Assembly: GCA_022575985.1 (NCBI GenBank)
Contig: JAKSXM010000246.1
Location: 11,240,001 to 11,304,000 of the forward strand
Direction: 5' to 3'
DNA from: Anagrus nilaparvatae
Lineage: Eukaryota; Arthropoda; Insecta; Hymenoptera; Mymaridae
DNA: 64,000 nucleotides
The position numbers and the translations under genes are program-made. Positions 12,401-27,400 of this stretch are shown here, piece by piece. How positions within the stretch are numbered: position 1 is the stretch's first letter; every line of letters starts with the position of its first letter. The notes beneath the pieces were generated by a model that worked only from the letters and a program-made list of their open reading frames with translations, searched no databases and was not told where the DNA came from.

Positions 12401-15400
12401 ACCACTTGGAGATTTTCTCTACTAGGTTTTTTTTTGCCACTGATCGCATATAGGCTCCCTAGGGATTTATAGTGCAACATCCTTAAATTGGGAAAAATCC
12501 TTTTAGCTTTTAGCTCAGTTTAATAATAGCAATCCAAGATTACTAAAACTAATTAAAGTACTTAATAAAGGACTACTGTGTAGGTTAATAATGATAATAC
12601 AACGTAATTATTGTAAATATGAGTTGATTAGATATTTTCAATCACCAGGGGGTAAATTTACCAATAATTTTCAATAACTAATTTTCAAAACAAAGTTGAT
12701 TAATTCAACAAAATAAACCAAGTTTATTTTGAGAAAAAATAAAAAAAAAATAATATTTTTCAAATAATTTTACATATTTAAATAATTTTTTTTTTGTTCA
12801 AATGCTAAATTAAGCTAAATATTCATGTATAACAAAAACAAAAAGTTATACAAGCGCGAATTTATTTAATTTTTGATTACCCTATATTATATAAATGTGT
12901 CGTACATTGTTTTTGGAAATTGATTATATTTTCATATTAATTGAAAATTTATTCAACTGTGACCATTGTAAAAACATTAAAAAAAGAAAGAAAAAAAAAT
13001 ATAAAAATATTATACATCAGTAGCACAGCAGGCTAAAACATGTACAGAAATATTAACGAATATATCATTTACGGGTGATTTAATTTAAAGAATGAAATGA
13101 AAATATAATTTAATTAAATATTATATATATAAAATTGAACATTTTGAAAATAGGAAAAAAAGAAACTGTTTTATTAAATTTATAGCAATAAAAAAAATAA
13201 TAAAATATAATCTAAATATTTATCATCGGTGTGAACATATACATTCAAAAAAAATGAGGAGTAAGTTTGTTTGTTGTTAATTTATTTTCTTGTTATTTTT
13301 ACATTTATGAAGAAAATTTTTTTTTGGTGAATTTAAACCCCAATAATCTTGAGCTAATCACAACAAATCATAGATCTTCTGCTGAATTTATCAACAAAAA
13401 AAAGTCCTTGAACAATCTAAAATTAACGGAGGTTTCATGTGGCTCTTTAAAGGATCATTTTAAAAAAATACTAAACTATCTTTTTTTTCCGCTAAATTGA
13501 AAATTTAAAAGTATTTTATTTTTTGGTAAAATTTAAATTTTGGATATTAAATAATTATAAATGAAATAAAATTTTCATTCTTAAGTTATCAAATCCAATC
13601 TTACATAAGACATTCAGACTTCAAGTTTTAAATTAAGATTGTCCATTTGGTCCTTCAAAATTTTAGTGTATCCGTCCCGAAAATTTTTAGTAAAAACCAA
13701 AAAATTTTTCCCGGGTAGAAATACTCGCACGGAAGTAAAATGGGCCACCTTCGGCAAAATTAAAATTTCTGTCAAATTTGTTAAAAACAAACCCTATCCT
13801 GTCTCTCTTACCTCCCCCCACTCCAAACCTACAATTTCTTCAAAAAGCAAACATTAAGTTACGAATAAACCCTTTTCCAAAAATATGTAAATTTACTTGG
13901 TTTATATGTACACAACACATAAATGTGTGTGTACAGTACGTATTATGTAAACATTTGTACAAGTATATAAATGCGTATAAGCATGTTTAAATAAATCAAG
14001 AACATTGGGAAGTTGTTACTTTGACAGTAGTATATCCGCAGGATAATATAATTATTTATGTTTATAATATATACACATACATATAGGTTATGTTTTGTTT
14101 GTATAATACAAAGTTATATAGTATAAACAGGATAAATTTCACATATATTTTATTGGTCTCACATGGGACAAGAGTTTTCTTCTTCTTTTTTTTAGTTCAC
14201 ACACATAAAATTTTGTTGTATATCTGATTATAGCAGTATAGTGATGCATATAACACTTTTATCGACGTTTTCCTAGTTTTCTTATATATTGAAAACGAGT
14301 AGGTATATACCACTCAGATAACTCTGCAAGAGCTATATATATATGAGGATGATAGTTCGTGAAGATATGACAGGAAGAGTGGAAAAGCGATTTTCAATAA
14401 TACGTTTTTCCTTTTTTTTATTATATTATTATACGTAATAAAATTCCTTTCTTTTCTTTACTTTTTTTTAAATAATACCATCATTGTTATCATTTGACTA
14501 TAAGATTTTTTATATTATTTATTAAATACGTACTGTATGCAAATTCAAAGAAAAGAAAATTTATATTATTGTGATTCTTTGAATTTTTAATTATTCGTGT
14601 TTTTTATTATCTTTCTGATTACACTAATTTTTGTAATTTTTTATGTTATTTATGGGTATGTATTAGACATTGGGTTATATTGGTAACTTTTGGTAAAAAA
14701 TTTTAATGCTAAAAGGTTGGAATGGAACTTTAAGGATGTGAAATTCAAAGTTTAATTTTTAAAAAAATGGTTTAGCGGTTTCATTTTTGATAAACAATTA
14801 TTCAAAAAGCGATTGGGCAACTTGCTAGTTTGTGTACACAACTGCAGTGAAAACTTATATTTTGTTTAAGGAACTCTTATTAATGTAAGAAATAAAATTG
14901 CGAAAAATTAGGAAATTACAATTTTTATCGAAAATTTACAGTTACTTTTCACAGAGTAATTTTAAGCATCTTTATTTCACAGTTTAAAAACTGCTTTAAT
15001 GCTTAAATTTCTTTTTAGACAATTTTTACGACAATCAGCTAATCGAAATTTTTGGTTTGGCAGGATTTCACCGAGATTAAATTTGAATCTAAATTAATAA
15101 AACTAAAAAAATAATTTGTCTAAAAATATATTAAATCTTTGACTTTACTTAAACCAAAAACCAAAGCAAAAAAACCATAAAACCCATTTTTTCTTATTTT
15201 TATGGATCATTAGAAACATTAAATCTCAACAAAAGCTAAAATATCCCAAAGTCTAAAAAAAACCACCGATAAACGAAAAAATCGTAAAGTAAAAGACATC
15301 GAATTTATGTTTAGTCATAAATTTTTATATTTATATATAATATTTATGAAAAATTATGATAGGTACATCATAAAGAATAAAATTTTTTTGAAATCTTTAT

Positions 15401-18400
15401 GATAAAAAAAAAATGTTGATATTTGACATTTGTTTTTTTTCTTTTTCCAGACGTACAGTACACATATCGCAAATTATAATTAAAATGTAGTCATAAATTC
15501 ACTTTTTTTATATTTATAAAATCATAATAATTAATTTTTTTATTACGTCATAAATCTTTCATTATATCTAACAAATAATTACTGAGTGCGTTTTTTTTTT
15601 TTTTTGATAAATTTTTTAAAAAACATTTATGTATTATTATATTCTCATTAATATCGCATTAAGAGTAATTAAAAAAACGAAATTATTTAAGTAGCTGTAC
15701 TTTAAGTTGGAGATTTTTTTAATTTCAAACTTTTTGCGTATTAGATGTAGGTTTTATGGTAAAAAGTTTTGAATTATTTTGTCCAAAGTTTTTCATTTTA
15801 AGGGATTATATTGTGTGTCATATTATACTTTTTAATCACGCGAATGAAAAGTTTTGGCTGATAAGTAAAAGAAAAAATATGGATATTAACAGTTTGGTAT
15901 GTATTAGTGTGGGTCTGATTTAACTCAGATTTTAGTATGTAGTTGTAACAATTTAATAACAATTTAACAAGTAAAAGTTCGGCTGCCTCGTTGGTTGCCC
16001 ACTTAGAGCACAAAAATTATAAAATTCGGCAAACAAAATTCTAATGATTTTATTATTTTTTTTATTTTTTGTACAGCGTTTCAAAAATTTTAAAAATTTA
16101 TCTGAAAAAAGGAGCTTTAGCAAAATTTCTTGTGAAATTTTAAAATTGAGCTGATCCTAGAAACCGTGGTCAGAATTTGCCTTAATAAACCCCAAACCCC
16201 AAAAAATTCTGCTACTTTATGTTATTTATTTTTACCATAGACTATTTTATTTAAAAATATAATAATAAGTATTGTAATTAAAAAATAAAAAATACAGAAA
16301 CTAGGGTATCGATAAATTAAATATGCAATTTTTTAAGTATATCACTGTATAATATTATAATTATCAACCTTGAATTTAGTAGTACCTATTTTTTATGCTG
16401 TGTATATACTTGATTAGTTCCAGTTTTTTAAATTTTATAAAATAAAATGTAGAACGTTTTAAAATTAAATAAATAAACTAAAAATAGAGTAAATTTATTT
16501 ATAAATTTATTTATTTTAAAAAATAATATAATTAAATAGAAATTTATTGACAATTTATTTTTGATTATTGAGAAAAATGTCAATAAATTTTTAAATTAAC
16601 ATTTTTAAGGAAATAGGAGCTTTAATTTTATTTTATTAATGTAAAATTTATTTTTATGATATTAATTCAAGTTATAAATATTTTTGTTAATTTTTTATAT
16701 GATGGGTTCTACGCAAACTGGGGCCAAGTCGGTTCTAACTAATTTTTTCCTAAAGTGCAACTAAAAATAAGTCTTTCGAGTTTTAGATCCAATTTTAGAT
16801 TTTTGCAGCCATTAACGCATTTTAGGCCTTTTTTACATAACCTCAAAATTTCTATTATGAGCAACCTAACTTTTTCAGGTAAAATGGATTTCCTACTTGT
16901 GTTGAGTGACTGATAAATGCTCGTTGGAAAATTTTATGCAGACATATCCCCATGCTTATCCCAAAAAAAGTGACTACGAAATCTACTTTTTTTTGTATTT
17001 CTACTCCTCTCAGAAAATTTGACAAAAATAGCAAAAAAAATTCTCTAATTTAAAAATAGCATTTATTTTAAATTTCATTCATTGCGGTATATTTTAATTA
17101 TACGCGAACGAAACAATTCATGTCACCGGATGATTCTTGCGTGTACTGTAACCAGGGTCATTCAAATTTTTTGTATTTTTTTATTAGCGTTTTACTGTTT
17201 TTATAAAAAAAAATTTTATTTTTACACATAAATAATATGTTTTAACCTCGATACTATTACAATCACAAAAAAAAGACTTTTGTTTGGTATTAGAACGGTC
17301 GTGTCACGGCCTAGTTGAATGAATTTTTTTTTGAAATGATATAAGAGCTTTTTAAGAAACTTTTGAAAAATTGAATGCAGGAAGTACCTATTTAGATGAT
17401 AATCTTGAATTTATTTATTTTTTTTACAAAATATTTTTAAAGTAAGGATAAAATTGGGATTAAATTCTAATTTCATAAGTTTTTGGCTAAAAATTAATAT
17501 TTGGTGTAAATTTGGCCTTCTCAGGTTCTGAGGGTGAAAAAGACATTAATATAAGAATATATTTGTTAGGCTCTAAAGAAAATGAATAGGGACCCAGTTA
17601 ATTTTGGTATAATTAAATAATCTATTGCAGGATCTTGTAATTTTGCTAATGCTAATATGTCAGGCATATAATTTTCAAAGATTAAAATCTTTACATTTAA
17701 TGCCTAATGTCTTTAATTACGTTTATTTTATCACATATTTTATTGATTCTAAGAGTACTTGAAGTTATATCTTGTAAAATAAATGTGATTTTTTCTTTAA
17801 ACTTCACAAGCTTTTTTATATACTAAAGATTACTTTAAGAGTTAGAAAAGAAATCGATTTGTCTTCTGGTTTCCTCATTGTATTTAGCAAATTATGAAAG
17901 TTTGAACATTAGTTGAGTTTGTAATTTTGGTTATTAAATTATTAATTTACAAACTTCTAATCAGATTTAATCAAAGTACAATTAGATTTAAGTTAAATTT
18001 TTAGAACAATGCAAGAACAATGTACATGAGGGTGTGTATTTTTGAACAAAATTGTTAGAATGTCAAATACAATATTTGAAGCAAAAAATTTCAGACTTAA
18101 AATTTATTAATTACCTTGCATTTTAGCGAAAATATTATCAAACGGATTATTCTCCCTCATTGGCGAATCCCAAAAACCAGGATAAAATTTTGGTCTGTCG
18201 ATACCTCTATCTGGTAAATCATCGAATATATTTTTCTGATTTGGCAATACTAATAAAATTCCATCCTTTTCTTCTTTACTATCTTCTCCTGATTCATCAG
18301 ACGAATCACGTCTTAATAACCCTAAAACACAAAAAAAATTTTTTTAATAAATAAAACATAATTTTATAAATATTAAAATATATATAAAACTTATATGCGT

Positions 18401-21400
18401 AGTAAAATTTAATGTCGTTTCACATTTAGACATATTTGAGTGTATATATGCAGTATTAGAGTGACAGTAAAAGCTTGGGATGAAAATGTGAAATCTGCCA
18501 GGGTAAAATGTATTACTACTACATATTTAGAGATTTTATATGACATATTATATGACACATTTTAAATATTATTTATAAATGTTTTTTTATCATTTTTGTT
18601 TATATGTGTCTGTGTGTGTGTAATTATTGATTGTTGTTTTAGTGAATTTTTTTTCATGCGTAAAATTTCAAGAATTTTTGTTTTTGTGGTATTCTAATTA
18701 TTTTTTTAGTTTTTTTTTTTTTGTATAAAATTAAACTAGAAAAAAATGTAATTATTCTCGTTTCAAAGGAATAAAACATTCCTTCTTGTGTTTATTCGAA
18801 TAAAATTTTATTTATGGGGTATTTCAAGTTATTTAGTCGAAAATAATTGTACAGAGGGATTTAAAAATTTGGTGGAATTGGGGGACGCAATTTTGAGGAT
18901 ATTTGAGACGTCGTTTTAAAAAATCCAATAAAAGGGCTTTTTAATTGACGAAATTTTAGCGTCCATTAAAATTTACGTCTATTTACGTCTCTTTATGAAA
19001 CACAGTGTAAACTTTTTTTGAATAATTTACGTGCATTTTCGAGTCATGGATGTAAATGAATCAAAACTTGGACTGAACCAAAATTTCGCCGAATCGCTCA
19101 GAAGTATTCGAACCGTGTTTAATATTTGTTGCTCTCAAGTTGGCTCAATTTTCTAATGAATTTTTTTTTAATCAGGGGGTAGGGTTAGTTTTTAGAATTG
19201 AGATTTATATTTTTTAATAATTTTGTGATTTTTTCTATTTTTTCAACGTCATTTTCGTCAAATTTTTTGTTTTTTTCTTAACTTTTCGAAAAATTAATTT
19301 TGTATGTTTTTACAAATTTTATTATCTAAAGATCTTGAAAACGATTCCTCACAAAATTATAATCGAAATCATTCTACGCGATTTAAAATTTTTCCAAAAA
19401 AAATCAAAATTTTAAAAGACCAAACTTACATGAAACGCCCCACATGCAAATAACTCATATTTTTATATTAAAACAATACGAGTAAGAATTTCATTAATTA
19501 ATAAAAATTTGAATAATAACAAAACCAAAAAAAAAAATTAATAATATCCACGTAATTGCTCTTACACGCTATATTAAAAAAAGTAGCCGCAAAATACCGA
19601 GCAAAATAGGTACAAAAAAATTCTAAAAAAAAAAACAAACATTTTATATTTAGGTAAAAGTTTGAATTATTAAGTGTAAGCTCATGTACAAAAAAAAAAA
19701 GACCATTGGCACATAAAAAAAAAATTTTTTTTTTAGAGATACCAAAAAAAAAAGTTAGCCCTGTGAATATACTTTTTTTTTAAAAACATTTCTTTATGTT
19801 GTATACATGAAGCTTGTTGGCAATGAATATTAAAAAAGTATAATCTTTGTTTTTTTTTTTTGGCTAGATTCAAAAAAAGTCTACTAAAAGCTTTTTTTTT
19901 TAGAGATATTACGAAAAAGTACTTGTTTGTGAAAGGGTTAATTTAAATTGCATAACTAATAATATCTTTAAAACAGTAAATTTTTGTTTTATCTTTTGAT
20001 ATAATGAGACTGTTTAATATTTTTGTTTATATCGTTTTTTATTATAATTTTTTGTAATTTTGGAAAAAGGGGCTTATCACTTAATACTGTGATTTAATTT
20101 AAATAGGAATTTTAAATTTTATTTAGGTATTTGCGAAAAATATTCTTAATGCGAATCAGAATATAATAGAATTGGAAATATTGATTTTGTATTTAATGCA
20201 TTTGTGAAATTTCTATTATTTGTTAACTGAATTTCAAAGAAATTACTAACTAAATGTTAATAAAGCTTGAATATTCATAGTTTGATATTCGGTAACTTCA
20301 TAGAAATTCCTACAAGCTGTATCAGATTGAAATTTATTTATTTAACAGAAATTTTTTTGAAAATAAATTCTGCCCAAAATTTTTGATCATTGTTTACCTA
20401 AAAGTCTGGGGGATTTTTAAAAATTCAATTTTTTTTGGGTCAAATATTAAAGATAGATTGTCATTTAAATAAATTTAAATTTAGTAATTATATTTCCAGA
20501 AATAATGCAATTTTCAGCATACTTGCATGTTTATTAATGTATATGGGCAGATCCAGATAATTTCACTATCAGTTTTTATAAGTTTTGATAATTTTGGAGT
20601 TACCCTGCTTTAATTCAAAATTATATAGACACTTCTATATGAGGTAGCAATGATAAATTGCAAGAAGTAGCAACAGATAAAATTTTGTTTTCAAAAATCA
20701 CCAAAAATTAAATTAAGCTTCAAAATTCCAAAAAAATCACCCAAACTTATTACCTTAACAAAACAAAAAAAATTATTTCAAACAAATTAAATAGACTACC
20801 CCATATATAAAAAATAAATAAATGACAATCCTATATACAATTTATATGCAAATAACAAACATCACATGAATTTTCTGACAATTATTCAATTCCATGGAAA
20901 ATGATAGCTGTCAGTTTATAACAGTTTCGATGATATCTATCTAATATTGATACTTATATAATTTTCATTTTATAATTTATATATAATTGTTTTAAATTGA
21001 TATTTTAATTAACTCAAATTACTCTTAATTAATTTATGAATTAAATATTTTAACTTTTATGAATTGTTCTAATAAATAGGATCTGATATAATAATTTTCC
21101 GATAATCTAATAAGGTCTTATAAAGTTTAACTACAATTAGTATTTCTGGAAATGTAGTAATATTCTCGATATTTCCTGAATTCTAATACTCTTGTAAGTA
21201 CTTTTAATTTAAGAAATTTTCAGAACGAGAATTCTCGAAAATGGCTCAATTTCTACAAAACAATGAATTAACAATTAAAGTTTTCAAAGGGTTTATAGAG
21301 TGACTTATAAATCAATTAAAAATGATATTCATGGTATGTAAGGAAGGTCAGTAATTCATGGATTAATGAATATTTAATAAGTTAGTCTTTCAAGTTAAAG

Positions 21401-24400
21401 GACTACTTGATTAACAATAAGATGACAGAGGAAGAGAGCTTTTGCTTAATAAGTTATATGCTGGATTAGCAACAGGTTGAGTAAGCTTTATGTACTAAGG
21501 TACTTTCATCTAAGGGATTGTAATTTTTTAGGAAAAGTTGGTTAGTTATTTGTTAAATAAAGCTTTAGAGGTAAATATGAAATTTTGAACTGAATTATTT
21601 GTAACTAATACTTGGAAAAAAATTGAGCTTACAAAATCATCAAAAAAGCTTGAAAATCATTAAAAAATTCAATCCAGATTCTCAAAAATCATTTTTTAAT
21701 AATTTTATAAAAACTTAAGTACGTACTTATTTCTGGCTTTTTTTCGTGAATGCATTTTTTTTATATATTTAGATTTTCTAAAAAAAAAAAAGGTTGGCAT
21801 TATGTATGGACAATAAAGCATATATTTTGAAGATGTATTATGTATGTAAAATACAAAAAAAAAAAGTTATGTAAAAAAAGTGTCTATCCCTTGTTCAGTA
21901 TGTCGTTGAACTCATAGTAGGTCGTGTCTCTTTTGGTTACGTAAACGTTTACTATCATATATAATATATATATATATGAACTGTACGTTACATAAATGTT
22001 TATAAATGTTATAACAATGTGATTTTTTAAATTAAAAATATTTATATTTGGTTATATAAGTTTTGTTTATTCAGTTTTTTTAGGTTAGGAATAATAATGG
22101 ATTATAGATTTTAGAGATGTTTTGAGTTTCTTTGATTTGGATGATATTTTTTTATTTGATTATAAAAAACTAATGAGGGGGGGGGGGGGTGTTCATTGAT
22201 GTGCTTCAACGTTCAAGATAGGTTGCTCATGACCTCAGGTTATCAGAATGGCCCTCCTGGGACTAAAAATACAAGGGTCCGTGTTATAAAATTTAGCTTT
22301 TTAGACTAATTTCTAAAATAATGTTGATACCTATATTGTAAAAAACAACTCCAGCGATTTTACGACAAAATTGGTAAATTTACGAAAATTTAGTAAATTT
22401 TCGAAAAAATTTGCAATTTTTCGACAAAAATCGGAAATTTACTGATATTTGTAAATTTGCGAAAAAATAGTAAATTAACGATTTATTTTTTCGTAAATTT
22501 TCGACAAAATCGTAAATTTACAATTATGTCGTAATTTTACGATTTTTGTAGAAAAATTGCAAATTTTTTCGAAAATTTGCGACAAACAGTTGTGAAATTA
22601 CAAGCCATATTTTTTTTTACCTAAAAACGCATAGCAAACCATTTAGAGTCATAAAATAATGTTTTTTTATTTTACACCATGAGAAAAGATGAATACTTTT
22701 TTTTTCGCTACATTTCTGTTAGCAAATAAGTATATAATTATTAATATTTTAAGAATAAAAAATGTTTTAATTACTTAAAAAAAGGTAATCTGGACGAACA
22801 AGTTCTTATAAGCAAAAACAGGATGAGTCAATTATATAATTTAAATGGGACATTTTTACTTTAAAAAAAAAATTAATATTGATAATAATTAAATTAAATT
22901 AGAATTTAAAATATTTTGTTTAGAAAAAAAAAATTAAATTAGCAAACAATAAATACTATTTTATATTTAACAAATTTGAAAAAAATGATAGTTGTGTTTT
23001 TTTTTACCCAAATACAATGTAACATTATACATTATTTTACATTATTATTAGCAACAAACATACAGGCACTTATAGTTTATCAAAAAATTAAAAATTGTAA
23101 TTAAAAAAAGAAGGTAATTATTAAAAAAATTAAATTACTAATTAAATTATTAAAGGTGCTTCCAATTTATATTATTATTTATATTATTATTAGTATATAT
23201 ATGAGCAATTATTTTAAAAGTGCTACTTAATTTGAGCTTGTAATCGTAATTTTTTTTTTTTTGAGGGCACATCGGAGCGACCCTTGTTTTCGTGAAGTTT
23301 GAACCCTCAGGAAGTCAAAAAAATTCGTGAACAAGGATTAGGTAATAGGTGCCAAAAAGATTTTTTCATTTTTATGTCAGAAACCGTGTTTTGTGTATTT
23401 GAGCTACCCCAAATTTTGAAAATAACTTTTTAGGTAAATAAAATTTTAAAAAATGGATAAGAAAATCTGATTACCAGGGAAAAACCACTCCAGAAGAAAA
23501 AAAAACTTATCTTTTTACGATGAAATTTAGCCAAGTTAACGTCAATTTAAGATTTTGCTCAAATTCGTCTTAAAAAAGATTGAAATTTTATTGAAAAAAG
23601 CCTGTTTCTGAACTTTAAACATGCATTACTCGCTTGATTTTCATCGTAAAATAATAATTTTTTTTTTCGATTAATTTTTCGATTAATTTTTCCCTGGCAA
23701 TTCATTTCTTTAAGAAAAAAATCATTTTTATTGACCAAATTTCAATTTTTAGGTCAAAAACTTTATTAAGTAAATCTTGCTACTTACAGTTTTCAAAGGC
23801 TTTTGACCTTAAAATTGAAATTTGGTACATAAAAATGATTTTTTTTCTTAAAGAAATGAATTGCCAGGGAAAAATTAATCGATTTACAAAAAAAAAATTA
23901 TTATTTTACGATGAAAATCAAGCGAGTAATGCATGTTTAAAGTTCAGAAACAGGCTTTTTTCAATAAAATTTCAAAATTTTTTAAGAAGAATTTGAGCAA
24001 AATCTTAAACTGACGATAACTTGGCTAAATTTCATCGTAAAAAGATAAGTTTTTTTTTCTTCTGGAGTGGTTTTTCCCTGGTAATCATATTTTCTTATCT
24101 ATTTTTTTAAATTTTATTTACTTAAAAAGTTATTTTGAAAATTTGGGGTAGCTCAGATACGAAAAACACGGTTTTTGAAATAAAAAAGAAAAAATCTTTT
24201 TGGCACCTATCACCAAATCCTTGTTCACGACTTTTTTTGACTTCCTGAGGGCTCAAACTTCACGAAAATAAGGGTTTAAAATAATTGCTCATATACTGAA
24301 AATTATTATCAAAATATAATTTTTTTTTTTTAAGTAAAAATGTTCCATTTAAATTATAATTGACTCATCCTGTTTTTGCTGATAAGAACTTGTTCGTCCA

Positions 24401-27400
24401 GATTACCCTTTTTTAAGTAATAAAAACATTTTTTATTCTTAAAATATTAATAATTATATACTTATTTGCTAACAGAAATGTAGCGAAAAAAAAAAGTATT
24501 CATCTTTTCTCATGGTGTAAAATAAAAAAACATTATTTTATGACTCTAAATGGTTTGCTATGCGTTTTTAGGTAAAAAAAAATATGGCTTGTAATTTCAC
24601 AACTGTTTGTCGCAAATTTTCGATTAAAATTTGCAATTTTTCTACAAAAATCGTAAAATTACAACATAGTTGTAAATTTACGATTTTGTCGAAAATTTAC
24701 GAAAAAATAAATCGTTAATTTACTATTTTTTCGCAAATTTACAAATATTAGTAAATTTCTGATTTTTGTCGAAAAATTACTAAATTTTCGTAAATTTACC
24801 AATTTTGTCGTAAAATCACCGGAGTTGTTTTTTACATTGTAGTAACTGAACCAAATACCTGTCAGTTGGACTCATTTTTTTTTGTCTAAAGAATTATAAG
24901 AGTACAATTTTGCCTAAAGATGAACAATTCTGTGAATTGGTGCCAAATTTGCAATCTTCAACTAACATAGGTTTTATAAGTCCGTTAGACCTGGCCAAAC
25001 TTATCTAGATTTGGCCCACAACTGCTTTTTTTATTCAGTCTGTTTAGTTTCTAAATCGTAACAATTCTAATTTTATCCTAACAAGCCATGCATTTCTAAA
25101 CGTTTTACAGATGGTATCTCATTACGCATAATAAAAAAATAAGAAAAATTCATAATAAAACCCATATAACTCAAAAAGATGACAATAAAATTTCATAATT
25201 TAAATTAAAACATAAACGTTTTACACAACGAGTGCATAATGATACTTAACATAAAATATCTATGTTAGGTACCAATTAAAAAAAATCTTAACAAAAAATT
25301 TTTTTTTTCATTCATATTTTAATGTCAAGTATCAAAAGTAAAAAAATCACTATTTAGCATTTTCTTTGAATATTGGGCTTTTTTTTTAAAAAAAAAAAGA
25401 AAATTTCGTGTATTATATAAAGCTTTGAAGATTTATAGAATTCTTTATAAACTTGAATGATCAAATAGATAAATAGCTTTTTCATGATACATAAACGCAC
25501 TTCTAATTGTTAAATTAAAAATAAATGAAGATTTTTATACAAACCTAATTAGGTCAAAAACTACTCGAAGGAAACGATTTATATATAAAAAAGAAGTTGT
25601 TTAAAATAAAAAAAAAGGAGAAAAAATAAATATAAATTTTCTTCAAAGTGTGTACTTTGAACAATACAATAAACTTAATAATATATTTACATAGATAGAT
25701 TTTGATAGCGCAGTTACGTTTATATTCTATCACGTAAGTTTTAGGAATACTATAAAGCTTTTATAGTTTTACTTTATATATATAACAGGAAAACTAAAGC
25801 TTTATACACAAAAGGGAGGGTCTCTTTTCTCTTTTACTTATATTATATATTATACTCTAAAAGAAAAACTTTTCTAAAACTTCTATTTTGGGATAGATAG
25901 GATAGGATTGAATTCAATTGGATTTTCTCTAAACTGATTTTATTGTATTGTTGTTGTTGTTATAGATTTTCTAGTGTACATGCAGAGAGAAAAATAATAT
26001 TAAATAAATCGATAAACAAAGTATCTTTGTGTAGCACGTATGTGTTATATTTATTCAAGTTTCTTTAACAAATTGGATATTTTATCAAATTTTGGGTATT
26101 GTTGATTTAAGTTTTTTTTTGGAAGTTGGTTGGTTTTAGTGTGTTTTGTAATTTGGTAATGGTTGGGTCTTCAAATCCGTTTGAAAGTTTTTTTTTACGA
26201 ATGTGCTATTCAAAATAAGCCTCATTTTCATTTTTTAGCTCATAAGATTCAGTTTTTAATTTTCGGTGACTATTTTCGCTTTTTGACAATTTTTAAATAA
26301 ACTCATATAACCGTAAAAAATTATTTCCTCTTAGTTCCTCAATGGAAATTTCCCGTAGAATCCGACTTTGGGGTCAAAATTTTTTTTTTTAACTGCGCAT
26401 GAATTTTCTTTTCTCCTAGTCGATTTCTCAAAAGCATATCAATGAAAAATCCTCTAGTAGGACTCAAATACTTTAAATTTTTTGACGAAAAAAAGAAATC
26501 AATGGGTTAATCAAGGTCATAGGAAAGGGTATCCGAAAAAAACCCTTGCAGTAGGGGGAGTAGGTGAAAAATAAACTTTTTTAGAAAGGGGGGGGGGCAA
26601 ACGGACTTAGAATAAATTAAGTTTAGAGACTAAATGGACTTAGGATAATTTAAATTTAGGGAATTATTAAAACTGTTATAAGTGAACAAACAAATCAGTT
26701 ATAAGTTTTTAAGGAGATTTTTTGATCCAACCCTGTTGAAAAATCCTATTTTACCCATTTAAAAAATTTTTTTTATAACTATGAAAGTTTATGAACCACC
26801 CACGTTTGTAATTAAAATAATTAAAAAGCAGTTAAGTAATTTTACTAAAAATAAAATTGAAATTGAAATTAAAAAAAAAAAAGTAAACAAACTAATATCT
26901 TTCAATAAATCACTAATTTTTAAAAATTTAATAATTTTGTACTAAAAATAAAAATATATATATTTTAAAGGTTAATTTGATTAAAATAAAAGTATTAATA
27001 AATATAATATATAAAAAAATATGTATGGAAAATTCTCGATGAACTTAACAAACCTAAATAACTGATAATACAAGCCAATCAATGTGTAAATTGAATCAAT
27101 TGGATAAATGCCTTCAAAGCACTTATATGAACTCATTTATGTTATATATATTGGCTAATATAAAAGCGGCGGTTATATATATAAAAAAATTACAGTCTGC
27201 GAATTAAAATTTTTATAAATAATTAAATATGAGTAATTGTGGTTACAGAATTGAAAATTTCTAACTGTAGTTTTTTAAATGAAGGTGTTAAATAGTATTT
27301 CTTATTGAGTATTTAATTGTTTTTTAATGATTTAAGGTTTGGGTCATTCTTGACTTTTTTGGCTAGGGTTGTAATAGGAATCTAATGAGGATGAAAGACA

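Noticed and set aside
16700..17330. Possible inverted-repeat element with CGGTTCTAA / TTAGAACGG ends
   Set aside because: Only about 10 bases match well and no flanking duplication is visible; too weak to call.
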